64,000 nt of DNA, taken from Polycladomyces abyssicola (GTDB lineage: Bacteria > Bacillota > Bacilli > Thermoactinomycetales > JIR-001). Shown piece by piece: positions 9,172-17,774 of this stretch. The notes beneath the pieces are model-generated. The model saw nothing but the letters and a program-made list of their open reading frames with translations, ran no database searches and was not told where the DNA came from. The stretch is from contig NZ_AP024601.1 of assembly GCF_018326425.1 (NCBI RefSeq), forward strand, positions 484,001 through 548,000, read 5' to 3'. Position 1 is the first letter of the stretch; every line of letters starts with the position of its first letter. The translations under genes and the position numbers were made by a program.

Positions 9172-10161
9172 ATGTCGTTTCAGTATATTGAGCCTTCTGG
9201 TTTGATCGATCGCCGCGGAGGGGCGGATCGGATGGATTGGAAGGTGAGTCAGTGGATTTCACCCTGGGACGGAAAGGAAGAGATGGAGGCGGGGATCGTG
9301 GGCGTTCCCCTCTCTCGCTCATCGATCAGTCCTTCGGCGGCCAGCGAAGCACCCGACGCGATCCGTAGCAGTTGGCGTTCGTTTACCCCATATGATGCTG
9401 ATCACGATGTGGATTTGTCCCCGATGAGGGTAAGGGATGTGGGCAACATCCGGATGCACACAACGGACATACCCCGCTGCCATCAAAATATTTTGCGGGG
9501 AATGGGAGAGCTGTACGAACGCACGGCTGTGTATCCCCGCTTTCTCCCGTTGATCGTGGGTGGAGACCACTCGATCACCAGTCCGTCCGTACAGGCCTTC
9601 GCACGTCATCATGCAGGAAAAGCGATTGGATTGATCCAATTCGATACCCATTTCGACGTGCGTAATCTGGAGGATGGTGGTCCCAGCAACGGGACACCCA
9701 TTCGGGGATTGTTGGAATCAGGGGTGGTCCAAGGCGGTCATGTGTTTCAGATTGGGATTCACAGTTTCGCCAATGTATTGGCGTACCGGGACTATGTGAA
9801 AGAACAAGGCATCACCTTTTATACCATGCACCAAGTGAGAAAGGAAGGATTGAGCCGCATCCTGTCGGATGTTCTGCATACGCTCAACCGGTCGGTTGAC
9901 CTGATTTATGTAACGGTGGATCTCGATGTGTTGGATCTGGCCTCACTCCCCGGCTCTCCCGGTCCATCTCCTGGCGGTATGGTTTCGTGGGAGCTGTTTG
10001 AAGCGGTGTATCGCCTCGGAAAAGAAGAGAAGGTACGTGCATTGGATCTGGTTTGTCTGGACCCGTTCCGGGACGTCGGCATGCTCTCTGTCAAAACGGC
10101 GGCACATGTGCTGTTGTCGTTTTTGTCGGGGTACAAGGTGCGGCTGGATGGGGGTAAGTAA
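9172..10161 (+). CDS. hutG: formimidoylglutamase, ureohydrolase family
   Basis: Manganese hydrolase of 329 residues that would release formamide from formiminoglutamate to give glutamate. Arginase-fold metal motifs are visible: GGDHS, DTHFDVR and DLDVLD. The ureohydrolase loop SPGGM is also present. Assignment as hutG rather than agmatinase rests on proximity to hutUI and the divergent N-terminus. The ATG at 9172 follows AAAGGATGA. It sits behind a terminator, so it may have its own promoter or depend on read-through. Confidence 0.8.
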   Translation: MSFQYIEPSGLIDRRGGADRMDWKVSQWISPWDGKEEMEAGIVGVPLSRSSISPSAASEAPDAIRSSWRSFTPYDADHDVDLSPMRVRDVGNIRMHTTDIPRCHQNILRGMGELYERTAVYPRFLPLIVGGDHSITSPSVQAFARHHAGKAIGLIQFDTHFDVRNLEDGGPSNGTPIRGLLESGVVQGGHVFQIGIHSFANVLAYRDYVKEQGITFYTMHQVRKEGLSRILSDVLHTLNRSVDLIYVTVDLDVLDLASLPGSPGPSPGGMVSWELFEAVYRLGKEEKVRALDLVCLDPFRDVGMLSVKTAAHVLLSFLSGYKVRLDGGK

Positions 10162-10294
10162 TACCCCGTCTGTTCTGCGAAGAGGTCTGATTCTCCTGTA
10201 AGCTCCAGCAAAAGGACGCGGCAATCGCCGCAGACAACCGCGAGGCCATTTGTATCTTTCGTTCATTCTTCGTTTGGCATCCATTCGTAATTGT

Positions 10295-11056
10295 TCACCT
10301 TCCCCCCAAAAAGCGACGACGATACCGGCGTATCACTTGAGAGGTTTCCAAGACCACAAGCCAAACGAAGTTGGAAAAGACCGGATCATAAGCGGGTTCG
10401 ATCGCCAGTTTGGCCCCCAATCGACAATATCCTTTGAGAAGTGGCGGCAGTTTGCTCAGGATGTCTTTCTCCCGCCCTTCTATATCGACGAGCTTCAATC
10501 CTTCGACTTTTCGACTGGGAATGGGCCGCATACCGAATTCGTCAGTCAGCATCCCATTCCGGTGCATGAGGCTGTAAATGCGGTTCAGTTCTTCCAATTC
10601 CAACAGCGGCAGACTTGCACAACCGATCAGGTATCGAAAACGGTGTTGTTGCAAATAATCCGCGATGCCCGCCCACAAATATTGTATCGTTTTCCCGTCT
10701 CGGTACTCCGGTGCGACACAGCTCCTTCCCAACTCCAACGTCATCGAAGACAAAGTCCGAAAAGCGGAAAGATCAAATAACGATTCGGAATAAAAACCAC
10801 ATTGGTGCTGTACCCGATCACCCGGCAACAAACGGTACGTGCCGATCACTTTCCCGACGGTATGATCCACGACGATCAAATGGTCGCAATATGGGTCATA
10901 GCTGTCTCGTTCTTCCTTTTGGGGGTTTGCCAACGAACGATTATTTTTTTCCTCGACAAACACCCGATAACGCAATTGATATACTTGTTGCCGCTCCTCC
11001 TCATTTTCCGCCAACTTGACTGTCAGCTGGGTGAGTGTCTCCATCGTTTTCGCCAT
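10295..11056 (-). CDS. OlsB-like N-acyltransferase (GNAT, ornithine-lipid type)
   Basis: Protein of 253 residues with the acetyltransferase_5 domain shared by OlsB and N-acyl amino acid synthases. Evidence includes QLRYRVFVEE near the start, the DHLIVVD...IGTYRLLPG block and the LELGRSCVAPEYRDG motif. OlsB transfers a 3-hydroxyacyl chain from acyl carrier protein to ornithine; the acceptor here is unproven. No OlsA partner lies nearby. The ATG at 11056 has AAGGAGGGGG upstream; a frame extending to 11164 has none. Autoinducer synthases share the fold, but LuxI residues are not evident. Confidence 0.75.
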   Translation of the reverse strand: MAKTMETLTQLTVKLAENEEERQQVYQLRYRVFVEEKNNRSLANPQKEERDSYDPYCDHLIVVDHTVGKVIGTYRLLPGDRVQHQCGFYSESLFDLSAFRTLSSMTLELGRSCVAPEYRDGKTIQYLWAGIADYLQQHRFRYLIGCASLPLLELEELNRIYSLMHRNGMLTDEFGMRPIPSRKVEGLKLVDIEGREKDILSKLPPLLKGYCRLGAKLAIEPAYDPVFSNFVWLVVLETSQVIRRYRRRFLGGR

Positions 11057-11161
11057 GAGGGACCCCCTCCTTGGGGAAAGGTGTGTTTCCCGAAACCAAA
11101 CGAATTGTATCAAATACCTGTGTAGAGGAGATTGAGTCCCTTTTGCGCTATCGTTAAAGAA

Positions 11162-11190
11162 CAAAAAAAAGTGAACCGTGATGGTTCACT
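11162..11190 (-). terminator. terminator of the truncated haemoglobin gene
   Basis: Read on the minus strand, AGTGAACC / GGTTCACT forms a stem with a five-base loop, followed by eight T. It ends the globin transcript. Confidence 0.85.
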
Positions 11191-11237
11191 GAATCCGTTA
11201 GACAGTATTCATTGACTTAGTCGGAAGGATTCCGACA

Positions 11238-11612
11238 TCACTCCTCCTCCACCACTTCCCCTCGCAAAGTTTCTAATCGTTTCGCGAGTTCCGTGATGAC
11301 CTCCTCTTTCACTTGATGTTGGCGTAGTGCTTCTGCCAAGTGACTGACGACGGCGTCAAAATGCTGGTGACGAATGCCCAGACCTTCATGTGCTTTTCTC
11401 ATGGTGGCACCAGTGTATCGTGGGGCTCCACCGGTTGCGTAGATGAGAAATTGCGTTTGGTGACGACGTTGGCGGTTCATGTCTGTGTGACGAAAGAACG
11501 GCTGTAACAGCGGATCGTTCAGCACACGGTCATAAAATGTTTGCACGATGGCGGCGATTCCCTCTTCCCCTCCTAATCGTTCAAACAGGGTCGTAGTTTG
11601 GGTACCTGACAT
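11238..11612 (-). CDS. group I truncated haemoglobin
   Basis: Small haem protein of 124 residues. The family start is LFERLGGEEGIAAIVQTFYDRV, a phenylalanine pair follows in LQPFFRHTD, and the proximal histidine is expected in MRKAHEGLGI. Such globins bind oxygen or nitric oxide and often act in nitric-oxide detoxification. The start at 11612 has GGGGAGGG upstream; the frame reaching 11705 has no site. It is divergent from the SDR gene. Confidence 0.85.
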   Translation of the reverse strand: MSGTQTTTLFERLGGEEGIAAIVQTFYDRVLNDPLLQPFFRHTDMNRQRRHQTQFLIYATGGAPRYTGATMRKAHEGLGIRHQHFDAVVSHLAEALRQHQVKEEVITELAKRLETLRGEVVEEE

Positions 11613-11810
11613 CGGCTTTCCCTCCCCGGGAAGGTTGTGGGCGTCTTTCTTTCTACAATGTATTTCGGATCGGGAAGGGTCACAGTGACGGCCATCACAG
11701 TTCACCGTTTGTTCAAGGAACCATCACTGGGTGGTCCATGGTTTGTGGGCAGTTCGGTTCGGGAAGGCTGGGAAAGGAGGAAAACGCCAATCCACAGGAG
11801 CGTGATCAGG

Positions 11811-12683
11811 ATGGGTGAACGCAACCAACCCAAAAAAGTGTTACAACCACCCCAGCACCAGTCCCGGCAACCGGGAATCGAGGCCGAGATGGTACCGCAG
11901 CCGAAAGCGGAGAACCATGCGTATCGCGGGAGTGGCAAGTTGCAGGGAAAGGTGGCGTTGATTACCGGTGGTGACAGCGGCATTGGCCGTGCAGTAGCGA
12001 TCGCATACGCCAAAGAAGGGGCGGATGTGGCGATTGTTTATCTGGATGAGCATGTCGATGCAGAGGAAACAAAACGACGGGTTGAGGCGCATGGCAGGCA
12101 GTGTGTGTTGATCTCAGGGGATATCCGGTATCCGTCGTTTTGCAGATCCGCCGTGGAAGAAACAGTTCGCCGATTGGGGCGGTTGGATATTTTGGTGAAC
12201 AATGCCGCCGAACAGCATCCTCAGCTTGATATCACCCAAATCACACCGGAGCAACTGGAACGGACGTTTCAAACGAATGTGTTTTCCTGTTTCTACTTCA
12301 CTCAAGCGGCGTTGCCCCATTTGCGCGAAGGGAGTGCCATCATTAACACCACATCCATCACCGCCTACCGGGGGAATGCCATTTTGCTTGATTATTCGTC
12401 GACCAAAGGAGCGATTGTTTCGTTTACCCGGTCGTTGTCCCAGGATTTGATTCAGAAGGGAATCCGGGTCAACGCGGTAGCGCCGGGGCCGATCTGGACG
12501 CCACTGATCCCCTCGACATTTACCGCGGAACAGACGGCTACCTTCGGCTCCAACGCACCGATGCAGCGCGCGGGTCAACCGAGCGAGGTGGCACCGTGTT
12601 ACGTGTTTCTCGCATCGGATGATGCGTCGTACATGTCAGGGCAAGTATTGCACCCCAACGGCGGAGAAGTGGTCAACGGTTGA
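11811..12683 (+). CDS. SDR-family oxidoreductase (general stress YdaD/YhdF type)
   Basis: Protein of 290 residues with a classical short-chain dehydrogenase core: TGGDSGIGRAVA for NAD(P), NNAA, catalytic Ser in INTTSITAYRG, and YSSTKGA with the Tyr and Lys. A 40-residue N-terminal extension (QPPQHQSRQPG...) is typical of the Bacillus stress-induced YdaD/YhdF group. The substrate is unknown. The ATG at 11811 follows CAGGAG; the longer frame from 11637 is not supported. It converges on the Crp/Fnr gene. Confidence 0.85.
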   Translation: MGERNQPKKVLQPPQHQSRQPGIEAEMVPQPKAENHAYRGSGKLQGKVALITGGDSGIGRAVAIAYAKEGADVAIVYLDEHVDAEETKRRVEAHGRQCVLISGDIRYPSFCRSAVEETVRRLGRLDILVNNAAEQHPQLDITQITPEQLERTFQTNVFSCFYFTQAALPHLREGSAIINTTSITAYRGNAILLDYSSTKGAIVSFTRSLSQDLIQKGIRVNAVAPGPIWTPLIPSTFTAEQTATFGSNAPMQRAGQPSEVAPCYVFLASDDASYMSGQVLHPNGGEVVNG

Positions 12684-12732
12684 CGTAATTTGTGATTTCC
12701 TGGGAAATCGACATACGGGTGGGAGAGCAGGA

Positions 12733-13443
12733 TCAACCGTGTCCTTTGTCATCACCAAAACGGTTCCGTCGATCCAACAACCGAGCGGGATCCAAAATGA
12801 TACACTCCTTTCGGTTCATGGCGACAATGCCCTCCTTTTGGAGTTTACGCATCATACGGTTGATCGTCTCTCTGGAGGTACCGACGGAATGGGCCAACTC
12901 CCGGTGGGTAAGCGGGAGGGGGATGCGCCATCCCGACTTTCTCATGTCGCCGTGTGTTTGGGCCAGTTGAATCAGGACGGAGATCAGGCGATGTTCCGTT
13001 TCATGCATGCTGAGAATCAGCATTTTTTCTGTCAGTGACTGAATCTTGTCTCCCAAGGTGCGCAACAGTTCCATCATCTGTTTGGGGCGTTGGATCAGCC
13101 ATTCTTCAAAAGCGCGAACCGGCAGAGCTGACAGCTCCGTCCGTTGGATGGCTTCTGCGGTGGCCGGATAGGGGCGGTGTCCGAATAAACCGTTGTGAGG
13201 AAACCACTCCCCCTTTTGCAGAAAGTGGATAATCTGTTCATGGCCGTCAGCATCCGTTTTGTACGTTTTCACACAGCCGCTGTGAATGAAATAAACGTAT
13301 GTTCGGGGACTCCCTTCCGTAAACACGATCTCACGTTTGTTTAGTGTCCGAAATTTCAACCGGGAAACCAATGGAGCCAATTCGTCTTCGGGTACGCTCG
13401 AAAAGATGGGGATGTTTCTGAGCAATCGATGTTTCTCCTGCAT
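12733..13443 (-). CDS. Crp/Fnr-family transcription regulator
   Basis: Regulator of 236 residues. A cyclic-nucleotide-binding-like sensor domain (about 10-120) has the [11 protein letters not shown] loop. A winged helix follows with [24 protein letters not shown] as recognition helix. There is no cluster of cysteines, so it is not an oxygen-sensing Fnr with an iron-sulfur cluster. The arginine-serine pair for cAMP is absent too, so its signal is unknown. I chose the ATG at 13443 with GAGGG upstream; a TTG at 13464 is possible. It is divergent from tpx and could regulate it. Confidence 0.85.
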   Translation of the reverse strand: MQEKHRLLRNIPIFSSVPEDELAPLVSRLKFRTLNKREIVFTEGSPRTYVYFIHSGCVKTYKTDADGHEQIIHFLQKGEWFPHNGLFGHRPYPATAEAIQRTELSALPVRAFEEWLIQRPKQMMELLRTLGDKIQSLTEKMLILSMHETEHRLISVLIQLAQTHGDMRKSGWRIPLPLTHRELAHSVGTSRETINRMMRKLQKEGIVAMNRKECIILDPARLLDRRNRFGDDKGHG

Positions 13444-13532
13444 TTGATCCCTCGATTCTACCAATGGGATTTTCCCTTCTCTCTCTTCATGATATGATAG
13501 AATCGTTGGACAATGGCAAGGAGGTAGACAAC

Positions 13533-14051
13533 GTGGCTCAAGAGCGTACAGGTGTGGTCACCTTCAAAGGCAACCCGGTGACCTTGATCGGACCGGAAAT
13601 CAAAGTCGGAGATGCCGCCCCCAACTTCAAGGTGTTGGCCAATGATCTCTCCGAAGTGACGTTGGACGACACCAAGGGCAGCGTGCGCATCATCAGTGTG
13701 GTACCGTCTTTGGATACGGGTGTTTGCGATGCACAAACCCGTCGGTTCAACGAAGAAGCAGCCCAACTGGAAGGCGTGAACATTTTGACGATCAGCGTGG
13801 ATCTGCCGTTCGCTCAAAAACGCTGGTGCGGTGCTGCCGGTATCGACAAAGTGCAGACGCTGTCGGATCACCGCGATCTCTCCTTTGGCACGGCCTATGG
13901 CGTTGTGATCAAAGAACTGCGTTTGTTGGCCCGTGCGGTGTTCGTGATCGACCAAAACGACCAGGTGGTTCATGCTGAATACGTCCCGGAAATCGCTGAA
14001 CATCCCAACTACGAAGCGGCTATTGAAGCGGCCAAAAAAGCATTGCAATAA
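13533..14051 (+). CDS. tpx: thiol peroxidase
   Basis: Atypical two-cysteine peroxiredoxin of 172 residues that reduces hydrogen and alkyl peroxides using thioredoxin. The peroxidatic Cys65 lies in [11 protein letters not shown] and the resolving Cys99 in KRWCGAAG. The GTG at 13533 follows AAGGAGG. The frame extending upstream to 13464 covers promoter sequence (possible TATGAT near 13490). Downstream, a GC-rich stem at 14073-14099 lacks a T-run. Confidence 0.95.
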   Translation: MAQERTGVVTFKGNPVTLIGPEIKVGDAAPNFKVLANDLSEVTLDDTKGSVRIISVVPSLDTGVCDAQTRRFNEEAAQLEGVNILTISVDLPFAQKRWCGAAGIDKVQTLSDHRDLSFGTAYGVVIKELRLLARAVFVIDQNDQVVHAEYVPEIAEHPNYEAAIEAAKKALQ

Positions 14052-14137
14052 AGGTTGACGAATTTGGAGCTCAGCCCCCGTGCAGCGATGCCGGGGGCTA
14101 ACAGTATTCATGTGATGAACACACTCAGCGAAAGGAA

Positions 14138-14743
14138 GTGATCTTCATTTCCGATTGGCGGTTGTTTGTTGCCGTCCGGCTGGACCGTCCGCGTCGGCAA
14201 CTTCTGACCCGGTGGTGTGACCAGATCCGAAGTACAGGGTGGGATGCGTTTGGCAAATGGGTCCACCCGGAAGATTATCATATTACGCTCTTTTTCCTGG
14301 GGGCGTGTAAGCCGGAACAAGTGCCGTATCTCCAGCAGCAATTGACTCGCGTAGCGAGAAAACAGACACCTTTCACGTTGAAATTGAAGGACATCGGTGT
14401 CTTCGGTATTCCGCGCAGACCGCGCATCTTATGGGCCGGAGTGGACGGAGAGGTTCCGGCTTTGAACACATTGCAGCAAGAAGTGGTACAAGCGTTGACG
14501 CCACTCGGTTTTCAACGGGAAGATCGCCCGTTCCGTCCGCATATTACCTTGGCCCGACAATACAAACGGCATGATTTTGACACCAAAAGTGTGAGTGAGG
14601 TCATCACTCAGACCGCAGAACGAGAGATGGAGTGGACGGTCAAGGATCTGGTGTTGTACCGGACGATGTGGGGACGTGTACCAATGTATGAACCGTTGGT
14701 GGTGTTACCGTTCCGGCGGGATGATCAAGGTGAGGAGGGATAG
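14138..14743 (+). CDS. thpR: RNA 2',3'-cyclic phosphodiesterase (LigT/ThpR)
   Basis: 2H phosphoesterase with both HxT motifs: HITLFFLG near residue 48 and HITLARQY near 135. Members open cyclic 2',3' ends on RNA; some ligate tRNA halves in vitro. It has 201 residues from the GTG at 14138. That start sits unusually close to its AAAGGA, so translation may begin a few codons later; the family normally starts just before RLFVAV. The stop touches the mscL ribosome site, so the two are coupled. Confidence 0.85.
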   Translation: MIFISDWRLFVAVRLDRPRRQLLTRWCDQIRSTGWDAFGKWVHPEDYHITLFFLGACKPEQVPYLQQQLTRVARKQTPFTLKLKDIGVFGIPRRPRILWAGVDGEVPALNTLQQEVVQALTPLGFQREDRPFRPHITLARQYKRHDFDTKSVSEVITQTAEREMEWTVKDLVLYRTMWGRVPMYEPLVVLPFRRDDQGEEG

Positions 14744-14744
14744 T

Positions 14745-15188
14745 TTGCTGAAAGAGTTTCGCGAATTTGCGTTTAAAGGGAATTTGGTAGATCTGGCGGT
14801 AGGTGTCATTATCGGTGCCGCTTTCAGCAAAGTGGTCTCGTCTCTCGTCAACGATATTTTGATGCCTCCGCTTGGTTTGCTGTTGGGGAAAGTGGACTTC
14901 TCCAACCTGTTCATCAATTTGGGGGATCGCGATTACCAGACATTGTCCCAAGCGAAAGCGGCCGGTGCCCCCACGATCAACTACGGACTCTTCATCAATC
15001 ATCTCATCGACTTTTTGATCGTGGCTTTTGCAATGTTTTTGATCATCCGTCAGATCAACCGCATCCGCAGAACGGAAGAAGAGGAAAAGGTGCCGGGCAA
15101 AACCTGCGAATTTTGTTTTTCCGAGGTACACCCGGACGCCTCGCGATGCCCGCACTGCACATCGTATATCGGATTGGCCCCGCGTTAA
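14745..15188 (+). CDS. mscL: large-conductance mechanosensitive channel with C-terminal zinc ribbon
   Basis: Pressure-relief channel of 147 residues. TM1 contains [31 protein letters not shown], the family hallmark, and TM2 is [20 protein letters not shown]. The tail carries CEFC and CPHC, a zinc ribbon found in a subset of Gram-positive MscL proteins. The TTG at 14745 is preceded by GAGGAGGGA and lies directly after the thpR stop. Confidence 0.93.
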   Translation: MLKEFREFAFKGNLVDLAVGVIIGAAFSKVVSSLVNDILMPPLGLLLGKVDFSNLFINLGDRDYQTLSQAKAAGAPTINYGLFINHLIDFLIVAFAMFLIIRQINRIRRTEEEEKVPGKTCEFCFSEVHPDASRCPHCTSYIGLAPR

Positions 15189-15287
15189 CCACTACTCGAA
15201 AAGTCAATCCGAACCGGGAGAAAAAACAAAAACGCCAAGGGAAGGAAAAAAGCCTTGGCGGAGAAAAAGAGAGAGATCGATTGACAA

Positions 15288-15316
15288 GGCAAAAGCCCGC
15301 CTCCGCGGGCGTTAAT
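15288..15316 (-). terminator. terminator of the NADH dehydrogenase gene
   Basis: On the minus strand GCCCGC GGAG GCGGGC is followed by TTTTGCC, just beyond the stop of the oxidoreductase gene. A second inverted repeat (CGCCAAGG / CCTTGGCG, about 15232-15259) lies between it and mscL and may stop mscL transcription. Confidence 0.7.
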
Positions 15317-16496
15317 TGTTCCTCCTGTGGGAAGCGTCGGGAGCTGCTACGGCCAAAATGTCCGCGGTGTTGCCAACAGGGGGATAAATCCACACTCGAT
15401 TGATGGTTTGCTTGATTTTCTTCGCTTCTTTCTTTGTCGCTTTCACAGCTCGATCCCATCCTTCCGTATACACCGCCCCCCAGGGACCCAAATCCAGACA
15501 GGTGACGTATCGTTCCTGCCGATAGGGTTTCAACGGCTCGTCGAGGAGATCGGCGGCGGCGTTGTGCCCGGCGATTTTCCCTTGCGGAATCGCGTGTTGA
15601 CAAGACATGAGAGCGTGATGCGTTTCGTCCGTTTTGGCTTTGGCGATATCCCCCGCCGCAAACAGATGGGGATGGCCGTTGACGCGGAGATACTCATCCA
15701 CCGAAAGTCTGCCCAGTTCGTCTTTTTTTGCAGGGATCGTACGGGTCAGAGGATTGGCACGCATACCCGCGGCCCAGATAACTGTAGCGGCAGTGATCCG
15801 CTCCCCCGTATCCAATTCGACTCCGGTACGGGTGACGGATCGGATGGAGGTGGACAGTCTGGTTTCAATTTCGAGATCGTCCAGGGCTTTTTCCACTACC
15901 GAGCGCAGGTGAGGGCCCCAGTCCGCCCCCAGCACCGCTCCTTTCTCGACGAGCACGATTCTTCTGTCGTTGAGACCGATTTTTTGGAGACGATCCACCA
16001 TTTCCGTTGCGATTTCCACTCCTGTAAACCCACCCCCGACAACCACAACCACTTCGCGCCCCGGAAGCGGATGATGTGGGAGTCGGCGAAGGTGGCGGTC
16101 CAGTTTCACCGCACCTTCATACGTGTCGACGTCAAACGCCCATTCATCAAGTCCGGGGATATCCGGTCGGTGCAGACGGCTTCCGGCAGCCAGCACCAGA
16201 CGGTCGTAAGACATCGTCCGTTCCCCGTCGAGGACAATCTGTTTCTCCACAGGATGTACGGAACGTACCATGCCTTGGATGCGCTGTATTCCGACCGGTT
16301 GCAACACGGAATCCAGCGGCACGCAAACATCGTTGAGATCCTGCTCGTACAATCGGGGACGAATGTGCAGATCCGGGTGGGGACTGATCAGTACGATTTC
16401 GATGTGATCCGCTCTCTTTTCGTGCAGTTTCCAAGCCGCCCCGATTGCACTCCACACTCCGGCAAACCCGCCTCCGACGATCACGAGCCTTTTCAA
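15312..16496 (-). CDS. type II NADH dehydrogenase-like FAD oxidoreductase
   Basis: Flavoprotein of about 394 residues with two dinucleotide folds: LVIVGGGFAGVWSAI for FAD and VVVVVGGGFTGVEIATEM for NADH. The second FAD contact is HLFAAGDIAKA. Membrane-associated type II enzymes pass electrons from NADH to quinone without pumping protons. The C-terminus is basic and amphipathic (KATKKEAKKIKQT), suitable for membrane contact. I favour the TTG at 16496 because AAGGAG lies eight bases upstream; a GTG at 16505 overlaps that site. Confidence 0.82.
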   Translation of the reverse strand: MKRLVIVGGGFAGVWSAIGAAWKLHEKRADHIEIVLISPHPDLHIRPRLYEQDLNDVCVPLDSVLQPVGIQRIQGMVRSVHPVEKQIVLDGERTMSYDRLVLAAGSRLHRPDIPGLDEWAFDVDTYEGAVKLDRHLRRLPHHPLPGREVVVVVGGGFTGVEIATEMVDRLQKIGLNDRRIVLVEKGAVLGADWGPHLRSVVEKALDDLEIETRLSTSIRSVTRTGVELDTGERITAATVIWAAGMRANPLTRTIPAKKDELGRLSVDEYLRVNGHPHLFAAGDIAKAKTDETHHALMSCQHAIPQGKIAGHNAAADLLDEPLKPYRQERYVTCLDLGPWGAVYTEGWDRAVKATKKEAKKIKQTINRVWIYPPVGNTADILAVAAPDASHRRNN

Positions 16497-16606
16497 ACAG
16501 ATCACTCCTTGATCGGAATAGGGTTGTCCTCAACCTGACTATATAATATTCTCATAATATATAAAATAAAAAAGATCGGATTTCATTTGAGGTGGATAAA
16601 AGCAGT

Positions 16607-17215
16607 ATGGGCATGCACCGGAACTCAATGACGAAAGAAATAGGGGTTTACAAAGAACTCATCATCGCCATGGGGCGTACAGGGATCTTGGGCTATGGAG
16701 GAGGACCCTCAGTCATTCCACTCATTCGATATGAGGCGGTCACGAGATATCGTTGGATGGATGACGATGAGTTTGGAGAGATTCTTGCTTTGGCTAACAC
16801 GCTTCCGGGGCCGATTGCCACAAAGATGGCAGCCTATCTCGGATACAGACAAAAAGGGGCAATGGGAGCCGTGATAGCGGTTCTCGCTCATATTTTGCCA
16901 ACCAGTCTTGCGATGATTGCCCTGCTCGGTGGTCTGTACGCGTTACGGCATTCCAGGTTTGTGGCGGGGATGATCGCGGCTGTCCGGCCTGTCATTTTCG
17001 TCATGCTCGGAATGATGGCTTACGAATTTGCAGCAAAAGCGTGGGAAGGGCTCGGTAAAGGATTTGCAATCGGATTTGGATTTGCTGCGTTTCTGTTCCT
17101 CCATGTGTTAGATATCCATCCCGGTATCGTCGTTGCCCTGTTCTTGCTTTACGGATCCTTCCATCTAAAAATCATGGAGCGATTCAACCGGAAACATGAA
17201 GAGAAAGGAACATGA
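16607..17215 (+). CDS. chromate transporter, N-half-type subunit
   Basis: Hydrophobic protein of 202 residues with the CHR domain hallmarks GYGGGPSVIPLI and NTLPGPIATKMAAYLGY. It is one half of a split chromate (or related anion) transporter; the next gene is its partner. Short CHR proteins work as antiparallel pairs. The start is uncertain among the GTG at 16592, the ATG at 16607 and later ATGs. The stop overlaps the next start. Confidence 0.85.
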   Translation: MGMHRNSMTKEIGVYKELIIAMGRTGILGYGGGPSVIPLIRYEAVTRYRWMDDDEFGEILALANTLPGPIATKMAAYLGYRQKGAMGAVIAVLAHILPTSLAMIALLGGLYALRHSRFVAGMIAAVRPVIFVMLGMMAYEFAAKAWEGLGKGFAIGFGFAAFLFLHVLDIHPGIVVALFLLYGSFHLKIMERFNRKHEEKGT

Positions 17216-17760
17216 TGATGGATTGGTGGAAGCTGTTCTGGGGTTTTTTCGTTGCCAATGTGCTCGGTTATGGTGGAGGTCCTTCCTCCATACCTTTGAT
17301 GCAGGAGGAGATCGTAAAGCACTACGGCTGGTTGAGCAATGCACAATTTGCGGATGTACTGGCAGTGGGAAATGCCTTGCCGGGTCCCATCGCAACAAAA
17401 ATTGCCGCATTTGTGGGTTATCAAGAGGCCGGATGGTGGGGATTTGTGATTACTACAATTGCCACTGTGGTCCCCTCGGCGATCGCTTTGATTTTACTTT
17501 TACAAATCGTCAACCGTTTTCGGCAATCTTTCGCCGTTAAGGGTATGACCTTATTGGTACAACCGTTGATCGCGGTTCTGATGGTCGGTTTGACTTGGGA
17601 GATGGGTGAAGTTTCTCTAGAATCGATCGGGATTTGGCAGTCTTTGGGCATTTCCGCCGTGTCGTTCTGGGCGATGACCAAAGGGCGCATTCACCCTGGG
17701 CTGGTGATCATAGCCGCATTCGTTTACGGGGGCATCGTATTGTCTCATCAGGTAGCTTGA
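17212..17760 (+). CDS. chromate transporter, second-half subunit
   Basis: Partner of the preceding gene, 182 residues, with the same CHR signatures GYGGGPSSIPLM and NALPGPIATKIAAFVGY and about six hydrophobic segments. The start overlaps the upstream stop by four bases, indicating coupled translation. The two halves presumably have opposite membrane orientation. Whether the substrate is chromate or another oxyanion cannot be told. Confidence 0.85.
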   Translation: MMMDWWKLFWGFFVANVLGYGGGPSSIPLMQEEIVKHYGWLSNAQFADVLAVGNALPGPIATKIAAFVGYQEAGWWGFVITTIATVVPSAIALILLLQIVNRFRQSFAVKGMTLLVQPLIAVLMVGLTWEMGEVSLESIGIWQSLGISAVSFWAMTKGRIHPGLVIIAAFVYGGIVLSHQVA

Positions 17761-17774
17761 AAGGAGAGTTACAG

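Noticed and set aside
14073-14099. GC-rich hairpin AGCCCCCG / CGGGGGCT after tpx as terminator
   Set aside because: No T-run follows; it may only slow polymerase or protect the RNA end.
15327-16538. Long plus-strand frame opposite the NADH dehydrogenase gene
   Set aside because: It is antisense to a gene with clear FAD and NAD motifs; there is no ribosome site or family match.
16540-16570. AT-rich near-palindrome between the NADH dehydrogenase and chromate genes, resembling a PerR or Rex site
   Set aside because: The match is poor and can be explained by overlapping divergent -10 regions.
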